NCBI RefSeq assembly: GCF_015278125.1
Contig: NZ_JADILO010000014.1
Coordinates: 1 to 64,000 of the forward strand
Origin: Vibrio fluminensis
Lineage (GTDB): Bacteria > Pseudomonadota > Gammaproteobacteria > Enterobacterales > Vibrionaceae
Reading direction: 5' to 3'
Length of the DNA stretch: 64,000 bases
Below are positions 17,787 through 24,456 of this stretch, in pieces; positions within the stretch are counted from its first letter, which is position 1, and the number at the start of each line of letters is the position of its first letter. Below the pieces are notes generated by a model. That model did no database searches. It was not told where the DNA came from and was given only the letters and a program-made list of their open reading frames with translations. Position numbers and translations under genes: made by a program.

Positions 17787-18212
17787 ATGGCGGCTTTAAA
17801 AGGTTTAGTTGAATTTCAACTAAAAAATGCCAACGAACTTTCTGAATTATTGCAGAAAGAGCAGACGGCTATCGCCCAACGAGTGGCGAAAGAAATCGAA
17901 GCCATTGCTCTGCAAAAAAACACGCTTGTCTCTCAATTGCAGACAACCGATGAGCGAATTAGACGTCATCCAGATGTAGAAAGCCTAAAAGTTGACGCGA
18001 ATTTACAGCCCATGGTTGAACAAATACGCATTATTATTTCTCATTGCCAACAATTAAATGAGATCAATGGGCAATCACTGCAAAGAGCCCAGTTAAGCTT
18101 TAATCAGTTAAACAACTTGATGAAACAGAGCCAAGGAAAAACAGGAATGACTTACACTGCCAAAGGTCATACCAATAACATCTCGACTCTTGGAACCAAC
18201 CTTAAAGCCTAA
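17787..18212 (+). CDS. flgN: Flagellar export chaperone FlgN
   Basis: 141 aa. FlgN is the cytoplasmic type III chaperone for FlgK and FlgL. It is almost all helical, with coiled-coil LLQKEQTAIAQRVAKEIEAI (about 22-41) and the FlgN-family C-terminal segment QLSFNQLNNLMKQSQGKTGMTY-like (about 104-125). It follows flgM by 11 nt, the usual flgMN pairing, and ends in a shared terminator. Its two clients are the flgK and flgL products encoded at 3,518-6,598. Confidence 0.92.
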   Translation: MAALKGLVEFQLKNANELSELLQKEQTAIAQRVAKEIEAIALQKNTLVSQLQTTDERIRRHPDVESLKVDANLQPMVEQIRIIISHCQQLNEINGQSLQRAQLSFNQLNNLMKQSQGKTGMTYTAKGHTNNISTLGTNLKA

Positions 18213-18220
18213 TATTTACT

Positions 18221-18262
18221 CCATTAAAAAAGCGGCAATCAACATTGCCGCTTTTTTAATGG
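18221..18262. terminator. Bidirectional terminator between flgN and flgP
   Basis: The near-perfect palindrome CCATTAAAAAAGCGGCAAT...ATTGCCGCTTTTTTAATGG has A- and T-runs on both sides and serves the convergent genes. Confidence 0.93.
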
Positions 18263-18278
18263 AGATTAGATAGAGAAG

Positions 18279-18710
18279 CTAGAACAACGTTTGTTGACGT
18301 TTTTCAGGTACTTGTTGCACCTCGCCGTAGTCACGTAACTTATTCATTTTCTCAATGTCTAAACGTAGTTCGGTCACGTAAGTGTCACCCACTTTGTAAC
18401 TGCGGACAACTTCAGCACCACGTATTACTCCATCAACCGCGCCTGACGTAAGCTCAGTACCAAGACGTTGATCTTTTAAATCAGCTCGACCACTGATTCG
18501 CATACCATAAATCTGCTCGGCTAGTTCACGATAAGCATCGATCTTAGATGCTCGCATAGCACGTACTTGCTTCTCTTCTACATCACGCCCTTTCTGTTCA
18601 CCGATACTCGCGTAACCCACCGCTGTTAACCAATCGTCAGGTCGCATTTGAGTCAAAGGCTGACATCCAACCATCGCAATAGAGACAATCAATAACAATA
18701 ACTTTTTCAT
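18279..18710 (-). CDS. flgP: Motility lipoprotein FlgP
   Basis: 143 aa. The lipoprotein signal MKKLLLLIVSIAMVGC places the lipidated Cys at residue 16. The body (about 50-130) is an LPP20-type domain: RAMRASKIDAYRELAEQIYG and ADLKDQRLGTELTSGAVDG. In V. cholerae FlgP is an outer-membrane lipoprotein needed for motility, and the same fold builds disk structures in Campylobacter. It is 8 nt after flgO, so the two are one transcript. Confidence 0.93.
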   Translation of the reverse strand: MKKLLLLIVSIAMVGCQPLTQMRPDDWLTAVGYASIGEQKGRDVEEKQVRAMRASKIDAYRELAEQIYGMRISGRADLKDQRLGTELTSGAVDGVIRGAEVVRSYKVGDTYVTELRLDIEKMNKLRDYGEVQQVPEKRQQTLF

Positions 18711-18718
18711 CTCAACTC

Positions 18719-19354
18719 CTAAGGACGCAGAATCACAGTGTAAGGTTGACGAATCATTGGGTCTGAACGAATCAAAACACCATCTTGCGTACGAATACTA
18801 TTCAATGTATCCAAATCACGGCCAATACGATCAGCGGGTAAGAAGCCTTGAGCAGAAGCCACTACGATTCGAGATTGCATACCAACGACGCGCGCGTTAA
18901 CCAAAACACCGCCTTCTTGACGTAGCATTGTGCCAGTAAGTACATATTGAATGTCTTGTTCTTTTGCCAAATCTTTCCAGTCACGACTAAGTGCAAAGTC
19001 ACCTTGCTGCGTTACTTGAATATTCCCGGTAGTTTTGTAATCCACGACCTTAAAACCACGACGCTGAAATTGGTAAATAAAGCCTTCCGATACGGAATTA
19101 CCTAACCAATTCGTCGCATCCATATTTTGCAAGTCAACAAACGAAGTCACCGCAATTGGCGTACGCGCTGATACACTTGTATTCGACTCAACCAGCTCCT
19201 CAGTCATGCTTTCAACAAAGAAGTCCAACGTATGACGTGGGCTGTCCATTAACATGAACTGGCTGCCAGGGTAAGGTTCCTTACCATTATAAATTGGGGA
19301 GTAAGCGCAGGCTGTAAGCAACAGCGCAGGCACTAACGCAAACCATTTTTTCAT
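18719..19354 (-). CDS. flgO: Outer-membrane motility protein FlgO
   Basis: 211 aa. The lipoprotein-type signal MKKWFALVPALLLTAC places the Cys at residue 16. The FlgO domain (about 45-190) includes PIAVTSFVDLQNMDATNWLG and RRGFKVVDYKTTGNIQV. V. cholerae FlgO is an outer-membrane protein required for normal motility. It precedes flgP and is divergent from flgT, the same three-gene arrangement as in V. cholerae. I could not identify a clean sigma-54 element on this strand. Confidence 0.93.
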   Translation of the reverse strand: MKKWFALVPALLLTACAYSPIYNGKEPYPGSQFMLMDSPRHTLDFFVESMTEELVESNTSVSARTPIAVTSFVDLQNMDATNWLGNSVSEGFIYQFQRRGFKVVDYKTTGNIQVTQQGDFALSRDWKDLAKEQDIQYVLTGTMLRQEGGVLVNARVVGMQSRIVVASAQGFLPADRIGRDLDTLNSIRTQDGVLIRSDPMIRQPYTVILRP

Positions 19355-19412
19355 TCTCTAATCTCCGATACATTCAGGCACTGGCGATCCATTTCTATCT
19401 CTCTTTCAAAAG

Positions 19413-19428
19413 TGGAACGCTCTTTGCT
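19413..19428 (+). promoter_or_regulatory. Sigma-54 promoter of flgT
   Basis: TGGAACGCTCTTTGCT has exact -24 GG / -12 GC spacing and a complete TTGCT. The predicted start is about 75 nt upstream of the flgT ATG. Confidence 0.85.
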
Positions 19429-19515
19429 TTTCTATCTGTGCAATCTTTTAGAAAACCAATGCCAAAATCCGCTATGATTCTCAAAGCAAAAACTGTACCG
19501 AGTTGGTAACACATT

Positions 19516-20652
19516 ATGAAAAAATCGATTTTCAGTCTCTTCTCTACCCTGATACTGGCCCTAATATCAACGACTGGCCATGCGGCATGGTATGAAGTGA
19601 CTGGTACGGCAACCGTCGTTGCCTCTGAGGATGCGGCACGCATTCACGCTTTAGAAGATGCTATTTATAGAGCGGTAAGCTTCTCCGGTGCAGATATTGG
19701 CAGCATCGCAAATTTGCGTCCTTTACTTGAAGATGATCGTAAAGAGTATCAATTCACCAACCATGAAGTACGCTACATATTGATTGAAAAACAAAAAATC
19801 TATAAAGACGTCATGGTGGTTAAGGCACGTATTGATATTTATCCGTCGGCAACAGGTTGCCACGTTGATCAATATAAAAAGACCTTTCTCGTCGGCAATA
19901 TTGATCTCATCTCCCCTCAACAAGCGGTAATGGGCCAGGTCTATAGTCTTGGCGACGATTTTGCCCAGGTACTCAATCGTCAGTTAGATCAAGAGTCCAC
20001 CAGTTTCGTCTCAGTCGGTACGACAGATTATGAAATCAATAAACGCTACCCTGAGCGCCTAAAAATGATCGCTGAAGATACTGGTGCGCAATATATAATT
20101 GGCGGCAACATAACTGACCTAACGGCAACCATTGAACAAAACGTGCTAAAAGCGGACGTGATAAACCGTCAATTTGCCATGGAGCTGACTGTATTTGATG
20201 GTAAGACTGGTAGCGAAGTCTACACCCGCAACTATCGCGAAGTCGCTCGTTGGCCTTTCCCTAAAACCAGCCAAGTGGATACCCGAAGTGCTCGCTTTTG
20301 GGCGTCCACCTATGGCGAAATGATGTTGCGAGTCAGCCGCAATGTAATGCTTGATCTCGAATCAGAAGTCTCATGCAAAATCACCCTACCTGAAATCATC
20401 GCTAAATGGGGCAATGTGATGACAATGAATTTAGGCCGCCTACATGGCGTTCAGGAAGGTGACAAACTGCAACTTTGGCACACTGGCTCATTTATCGATC
20501 AACGCGGTATGCCACGCAATAAGGTATCAGAAACCGATATTACGCTAACCGTCTCTCGCGTATATGAAGGTGAAGCTGAATTAACGGTAGACCAACCTGA
20601 GCTGGCAAACAGTATTCAGATTGGCGATGTGATGCATAAGTTAATCTTGTAA
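19516..20652 (+). CDS. flgT: Flagellar H-ring protein FlgT
   Basis: 378 aa. FlgT forms the H ring around the LP ring of the sodium-driven Vibrio polar flagellum and helps assemble the MotX/MotY T ring. The signal peptide ends ISTTGHA before AWYEV. The N-terminal domain (about 24-110) has the FlgT start WYEVTGTATVVASEDAARIH. A middle TolB-N-like domain (about 118-265) and a C-terminal beta domain (about 290-378; HGVQEGDKLQLWHTG) follow. Length and layout match V. cholerae FlgT. It is single and divergent from flgOP. Confidence 0.95.
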   Translation: MKKSIFSLFSTLILALISTTGHAAWYEVTGTATVVASEDAARIHALEDAIYRAVSFSGADIGSIANLRPLLEDDRKEYQFTNHEVRYILIEKQKIYKDVMVVKARIDIYPSATGCHVDQYKKTFLVGNIDLISPQQAVMGQVYSLGDDFAQVLNRQLDQESTSFVSVGTTDYEINKRYPERLKMIAEDTGAQYIIGGNITDLTATIEQNVLKADVINRQFAMELTVFDGKTGSEVYTRNYREVARWPFPKTSQVDTRSARFWASTYGEMMLRVSRNVMLDLESEVSCKITLPEIIAKWGNVMTMNLGRLHGVQEGDKLQLWHTGSFIDQRGMPRNKVSETDITLTVSRVYEGEAELTVDQPELANSIQIGDVMHKLIL

Positions 20653-20705
20653 ATGGATTAGCCTTAATAAGTCCGCTTAATATAACGCGACCATCACTTC
20701 AATAC

Positions 20706-20732
20706 GTAGCCTCTATTCCCAAGGGAGGCTAC
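20706..20732 (+). terminator. Hairpin downstream of flgT
   Basis: GTAGCCTC / GAGGCTAC are perfect 8-bp arms with an 11-nt loop, 53 nt after the flgT stop. Only a weak T-rich tail follows (accatttct), so termination is likely but not certain. Confidence 0.5.
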
Positions 20733-20771
20733 ACCATTTCTACTCATAATTATGATAGCTCGACTGGGCTA

Positions 20772-20844
20772 TAAAGTGTGAGTCAGGCAGATTCTTGAGC
20801 AAGAATTTTCCAATGAGCTATGTTTATTGAGTCACTACACTTTA
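20772..20844. repeat. Nested inverted repeat upstream of the AP2-like gene
   Basis: Outer arms are TAAAGTGT (20772-20779) and ACACTTTA (20837-20844), with GAGTCA and TGAGTC just inside. A tight internal hairpin ATTCTTG/CAAGAAT (20791-20806) is followed by TTTTC. It lies about 60 nt before the next gene. Confidence 0.6.
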
Positions 20845-20901
20845 AAATTTAGTAACAATTGCTTACTCTTTAACTAATAATAAATATATCAAATAAGAAC
20901 T

Positions 20902-21408
20902 ATGCCAAAGAGCAATTTAACAACAAATACCGGACACCGGTTTATTTCTAAAGCTAAGACTGCCTATAAAATACATATCCATACCCCTGAAGATACGGTA
21001 TTGCACCGCTCTGTCGGCTTTATCAAAATGGGGGAAAAGAAAGGCCTGCAAAAAGCGATCAAGCTTCGTAATGAACTTGGCAGTGAAATGTGGGGGAAGT
21101 TTTGGCGTCGCCTACTGAAAGATCCCTTTTTGATGACCCGCCTGCCTCACTCTCTAGAACCTAAAATTATCTATAAACCACGCCCAACGAAAGATAATCC
21201 AGAAGCTAAGGATGAATGCTACATTGCGGCTTGGCGTAACTATGATGAAAATGGCAAGTTGATCTATAAAAGCGTCGTGTGCTCAATTAACAAACACGGG
21301 CGTTTGGCGGCTTACAGTAAAACCAAGAAGGCACTTCTTGAAGCGAACAAAGACAACCTCGAGATCCTTGAGTTTATGGGAAGATTGAGCAGTATTGATT
21401 TAAAATAA
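20902..21408 (+). CDS. Uncharacterised protein with two AP2-like halves
   Basis: 168 aa, basic, without signal peptide or membrane segment. I do not recognise a named family with certainty. Two halves share a pattern: about 22-65 (YKIHIHTPED, then VGFIKMGEKKGLQKAIKLRNELG) and about 107-152 (YIAAWRNYDENGKLIYKSVVCSI then KKALLEANK spread over that span). Each is a short beta hairpin region followed by an amphipathic helix with K/R. That layout resembles AP2/integrase-type DNA-binding domains, which would make it a DNA-binding regulator; this is inference. It is a single gene between flgT and the convergent OmpA-like gene, preceded by an unusual nested inverted repeat. Codon use looks like its neighbours. 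Confidence 0.75.
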   Translation: MPKSNLTTNTGHRFISKAKTAYKIHIHTPEDTVLHRSVGFIKMGEKKGLQKAIKLRNELGSEMWGKFWRRLLKDPFLMTRLPHSLEPKIIYKPRPTKDNPEAKDECYIAAWRNYDENGKLIYKSVVCSINKHGRLAAYSKTKKALLEANKDNLEILEFMGRLSSIDLK

Positions 21409-21447
21409 CCATAACAAAACCAGGGATAATAATGAAGCTAGCAATAT

Positions 21448-21478
21448 AACAAAGCCTTGGTAAACCAAGGCTTTGTCG
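21448..21478 (-). terminator. Terminator of the OmpA-like gene
   Basis: AAAGCCTTGG-TAAA-CCAAGGCTTT is a perfect 10-bp stem. Read leftward it is followed by GTTATATT. It may also serve the convergent gene. Confidence 0.85.
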
Positions 21479-21487
21479 TAACAATTA

Positions 21488-22444
21488 TTACTGTTCTACT
21501 GTGTATTCGAACTCTGGAACAGAAATTTCTACACGGCGGTTTTGTGAACGACCTTCGCTTGTCTCATTACTTGCGATTGGGTTATTTTCACCTTCACCAC
21601 TCACTGACATGCGGCTTGAATCAACACCACGATCTGCTAGCATTGCCGCTACAGACTGTGCACGTTTTTCAGATAGCTTTTGGTTGTACTCAGCAGCACC
21701 TGAAGAGTCAGTGTAACCAACAATCTCAACTTGAGCTTGTGGGTACTGGTTTAGCAATTGTACTAGCTCATCCAGTTTAGACTCGCTACCTGGCTTAAGT
21801 TTGCTGCTGTTAAGCGCGAACGTTTCTGTATCTAGCAGTGTTGCATCAAAAGTCTTGGTCATCACTACCGTTTCAACCACTTCTTCTACCATCACTTCTT
21901 CTTCAACAACTTGCTCTGGCTCATCATTACCGCCAAAGCGGTAAACAAAACCAAGGCTAGCAGTATTAGCAAATGCGCGAGTAACATCGTTATTGATGTC
22001 TGTTAGAGCTTGGTACTCTAAACGAACAGAAGTGTTCTCAGAACCTGCAAACTCAAGGCCAACTGCACCTAAGAAAGATTCATCGCTTTTATCACCGTAG
22101 TTAACGTAAGCACCACCAAATTTACCATAAATATCAATCGCATCTGTGATACCAAAAGATAGCTTAGGTGCTAGTGTAAACGCGTCAACACTGTCATTTG
22201 GCAAACCCGCGCCAGTGAACTTACCCAAATAGTCATAACCCGCTTCTAGTGACAAAAAGTCGTAAAACTCATAGCCACCGAAAACACCTAGAGAACCTGA
22301 ATCATTGTCATCACAAGTAAAACCAGACTTACACTCATCGTCCAGCCAAGAGTAACCTGCTTTTAAACCTACATACGGTGCCGCACTTGCTGCACCAGCT
22401 GCCATTGCAAGCGTTGCTGAAATTACCACTGCTAATTTTTTCAT
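21488..22444 (-). CDS. ompA: OmpA-family outer-membrane protein
   Basis: 318 aa from MKKLAVVISATLAM; AAGGA precedes this ATG at 7 nt, and an ATG five codons earlier overlaps that site. The signal peptide ends AAGAASA before APYVGLKAGYSW. An N-terminal eight-stranded beta-barrel covers about 22-170, ending LGFVYRFGG. An acidic linker (EEEVMVEEVVETVV) follows, then an OmpA-C peptidoglycan-binding domain (about 200-318; VEIVGYTDSSGAAEYNQ and SEGRSQNRRVEI). It tethers the outer membrane to peptidoglycan. The neighbours gltX and copA match the V. cholerae ompA locus. Confidence 0.94.
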   Translation of the reverse strand: MKKLAVVISATLAMAAGAASAAPYVGLKAGYSWLDDECKSGFTCDDNDSGSLGVFGGYEFYDFLSLEAGYDYLGKFTGAGLPNDSVDAFTLAPKLSFGITDAIDIYGKFGGAYVNYGDKSDESFLGAVGLEFAGSENTSVRLEYQALTDINNDVTRAFANTASLGFVYRFGGNDEPEQVVEEEVMVEEVVETVVMTKTFDATLLDTETFALNSSKLKPGSESKLDELVQLLNQYPQAQVEIVGYTDSSGAAEYNQKLSEKRAQSVAAMLADRGVDSSRMSVSGEGENNPIASNETSEGRSQNRRVEISVPEFEYTVEQ

Positions 22445-22687
22445 TATTAATTCCTTCATCCACTGTCTTATAGTTTATTAGTCATCATCCAAAAGACCTT
22501 TCTCATGCGTCCATAACAGTGCCGCAAGTTAGCTTCACAGCAGACTATTTTTGCAAAAGAACAAAATGCTAGGATGATCACAGTCTTATTATCGCTGAAA
22601 CAGAGATTTAAATCTGTTTCATATCTGAAAAATAACATTACCTTATTGTTCTATAAAGAAATTTTCCTTTTGCTTCTCCAAACAACT

Positions 22688-22711
22688 CTACGTTTACACG
22701 CTTAAACGTAG
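22688..22711. repeat. Inverted repeat upstream of ompA
   Basis: CTACGTTTA, 6-nt spacer CACGCT, TAAACGTAG. No T-run follows on either strand, so it looks more like an operator or leader element than a terminator. Confidence 0.6.
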
Positions 22712-22746
22712 AACAATAAAGCCAAATATGCCAAAAATACGCGACG

Positions 22747-22784
22747 CAAAAAAAAGACCGTAGCCCAATAGCTACGGTCTTTCT
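22747..22784 (-). terminator. Terminator of gltX
   Basis: AAAGACCGTAGC / GCTACGGTCTTT with a 6-nt loop is followed leftward by TTTTTTTTGCG. Confidence 0.95.
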
Positions 22785-22808
22785 AACTCATTAGTAGTAT
22801 ACGTTCTA

Positions 22809-24233
22809 CTATGCGTTTGCTTCACGCTCAGCGATGAATTCTAGTGCCATCTTGATGCGAGCCACACAACGCTCTTGACCTACTAGTTGCATTACAGCGT
22901 CAACGGATGGAGATTGACCACCGCCAGTCACTGCTACACGTAGTGGCATACCGATTTTACCCATACCAATTTCTAGATCTGCACACACGTCTGCGATCAT
23001 TTGGTGAAGGTTTTCAGTCGTCCATTCAGTGATTGCTTCTACTTTTGCCAGTGCCGCTTCTAGTGGCTCTTTAGCCACGCCACGTAGGTGCTTCTTCGCT
23101 GCGCCAGCTTCAAACTCAGAGAAGTCTTCGTAGAAGTAACGGATTTGCTCAGCCAGTTCAACTAGCGTGTTGCAACGCTCGCCGACAAGCTTGATCACTT
23201 CAGTAATCGCTGGACCGTTCTCTTTGTTGATACCTTGTTGATCAAGGTGCCATTGAAGGTGCTTCGCTACATACTCAGGCTCAGAGGTCTTGATGTAGTG
23301 GTTGTTCAACCAAAGTAGCTTATCAGTGTTAAATGCAGACGCTGATTTAGAGATTGCATTTAGACTGAAGAATTCAATCATCTCTTCTTGAGAGAAGATT
23401 TCTTGGTCGCCATGAGACCAACCTAGACGCACTAGGTAGTTATTTAGTGCTTCTGGTAGGTAACCCATATCACGGTATTGCATTACTGATACCGCACCGT
23501 GACGCTTAGACAGTTTTGCACCGTCATCGCCAAGGATCATTGCACAGTGAGCGAATGTTGGTACTGGTGCACCTAGCGCTTCGTAAATATTGATTTGACG
23601 AGGCGTGTTGTTGATATGGTCTTCACCACGGATTACGTGCGTGATACCCATATCCCAGTCATCAACCACTACACAGAAGTTGTATGTTGGCGCGCCATCA
23701 GTACGACGGATGATAAGGTCATCCATTTGCGTGTTGCTGATTTCGATACGACCGCGGATTTGGTCTTCAAATACTACGCTCCCTTCTTTTGGGTTACGGA
23801 AACGGATAACGCATGGATCGCCATCTTTTGCCGCTTCGTTCGCTGCTTTGATCTTTGGATGGTTCGCATCGTAACGCGCCATCTCTTTGTTCGCTTCTTG
23901 CTCTGCGCGAACTTCGTCTAGCAACTCTTTAGATGCGTAACATTTGTAAGCTTTGTCTTGTGCCAGTAGCACATCAACCATTTCGTTGTAACGGTCAAAA
24001 CGTTGAGTTTGGAAGTAAGGACCTTCGTTCCACTCAAGACCTAGCCATTCCATACCTTCCATGATCGCATCAACCGCTTCTTGAGAGTTACGCTCAAGAT
24101 CCGTGTCTTCGATACGTAGAACGAATTCACCTTTGTTGTGTTTAGCATATAGCCAAGAATATAGTGCTGTACGAGCACCACCCACGTGAAGGTAGCCTGT
24201 TGGGCTTGGTGCAAAACGAGTTTTAACCGTCAT
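22809..24233 (-). CDS. gltX: Glutamate--tRNA ligase
   Basis: 474 aa, cytoplasmic class I synthetase charging tRNA-Glu. The HIGH-equivalent is [13 protein letters not shown] (about 10-21) and the KMSKS-equivalent KLSKR is at 240-244. [10 protein letters not shown] and [14 protein letters not shown] are family hallmarks. The C-terminal anticodon-binding helical domain covers about 310-474. Length is normal. It is a single gene with its own terminator, divergent from copA. Confidence 0.98.
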   Translation of the reverse strand: MTVKTRFAPSPTGYLHVGGARTALYSWLYAKHNKGEFVLRIEDTDLERNSQEAVDAIMEGMEWLGLEWNEGPYFQTQRFDRYNEMVDVLLAQDKAYKCYASKELLDEVRAEQEANKEMARYDANHPKIKAANEAAKDGDPCVIRFRNPKEGSVVFEDQIRGRIEISNTQMDDLIIRRTDGAPTYNFCVVVDDWDMGITHVIRGEDHINNTPRQINIYEALGAPVPTFAHCAMILGDDGAKLSKRHGAVSVMQYRDMGYLPEALNNYLVRLGWSHGDQEIFSQEEMIEFFSLNAISKSASAFNTDKLLWLNNHYIKTSEPEYVAKHLQWHLDQQGINKENGPAITEVIKLVGERCNTLVELAEQIRYFYEDFSEFEAGAAKKHLRGVAKEPLEAALAKVEAITEWTTENLHQMIADVCADLEIGMGKIGMPLRVAVTGGGQSPSVDAVMQLVGQERCVARIKMALEFIAEREANA

Positions 24234-24397
24234 GTAAAATACCTTGATTGTCTAAATGACTGCACTAGAGAATTTCAGTGCCAAAATTGGGCGTTATTTT
24301 ATACGCAAGTGCGCCTGCGTGCTAGGGTATCACCATGTTTTTTACTTAAGACACTCCTTAGCAAGAAGTGAAGCAATAAAATCCTTAGCGTAAAGCC

Positions 24398-24428
24398 TTG
24401 ACCTTGCCCTTGAGGGAAGGTTTATCCT
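24398..24428 (+). promoter_or_regulatory. CueR-type copper-responsive promoter of copA
   Basis: The dyad ACCTTGCC-CTTGAG-GGAAGGT (24401-24421) lies between -35 TTGACC (24398-24403) and -10 TATCCT (24423-24428). The spacer is 19 nt, the overlong spacing that MerR-family activators such as CueR correct. The motif closely matches the E. coli copA/cueO CueR box. No cueR gene is in this window. Confidence 0.9.
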
Positions 24429-24456
24429 CAACCACAGTAACTATTGAGGATTGGCG

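Larger units (their letters stand above)
22445..22808. other. Intergenic region between gltX and ompA
   Basis: 364 bases. It holds the gltX terminator (22747-22784), a perfect 9-bp inverted repeat CTACGTTTA/TAAACGTAG (22688-22711) and a long AT-rich leader for ompA. Long, regulated leaders are common for OmpA genes; no specific promoter is assigned. Confidence 0.6.

Noticed and set aside
19440..19475. Sigma-54-like TGGCATTGGTTTTCT for flgO on the minus strand
   Set aside because: The -12 dinucleotide is TC instead of GC, so the essential element is missing.
19395..19643. 82-codon minus-strand frame between flgO and flgT
   Set aside because: It overlaps the flgT start and its promoter and resembles no protein.
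21457..21780. 107-codon frame opposite the OmpA-like gene
   Set aside because: It is antisense to the OmpA-C domain and crosses the terminator.
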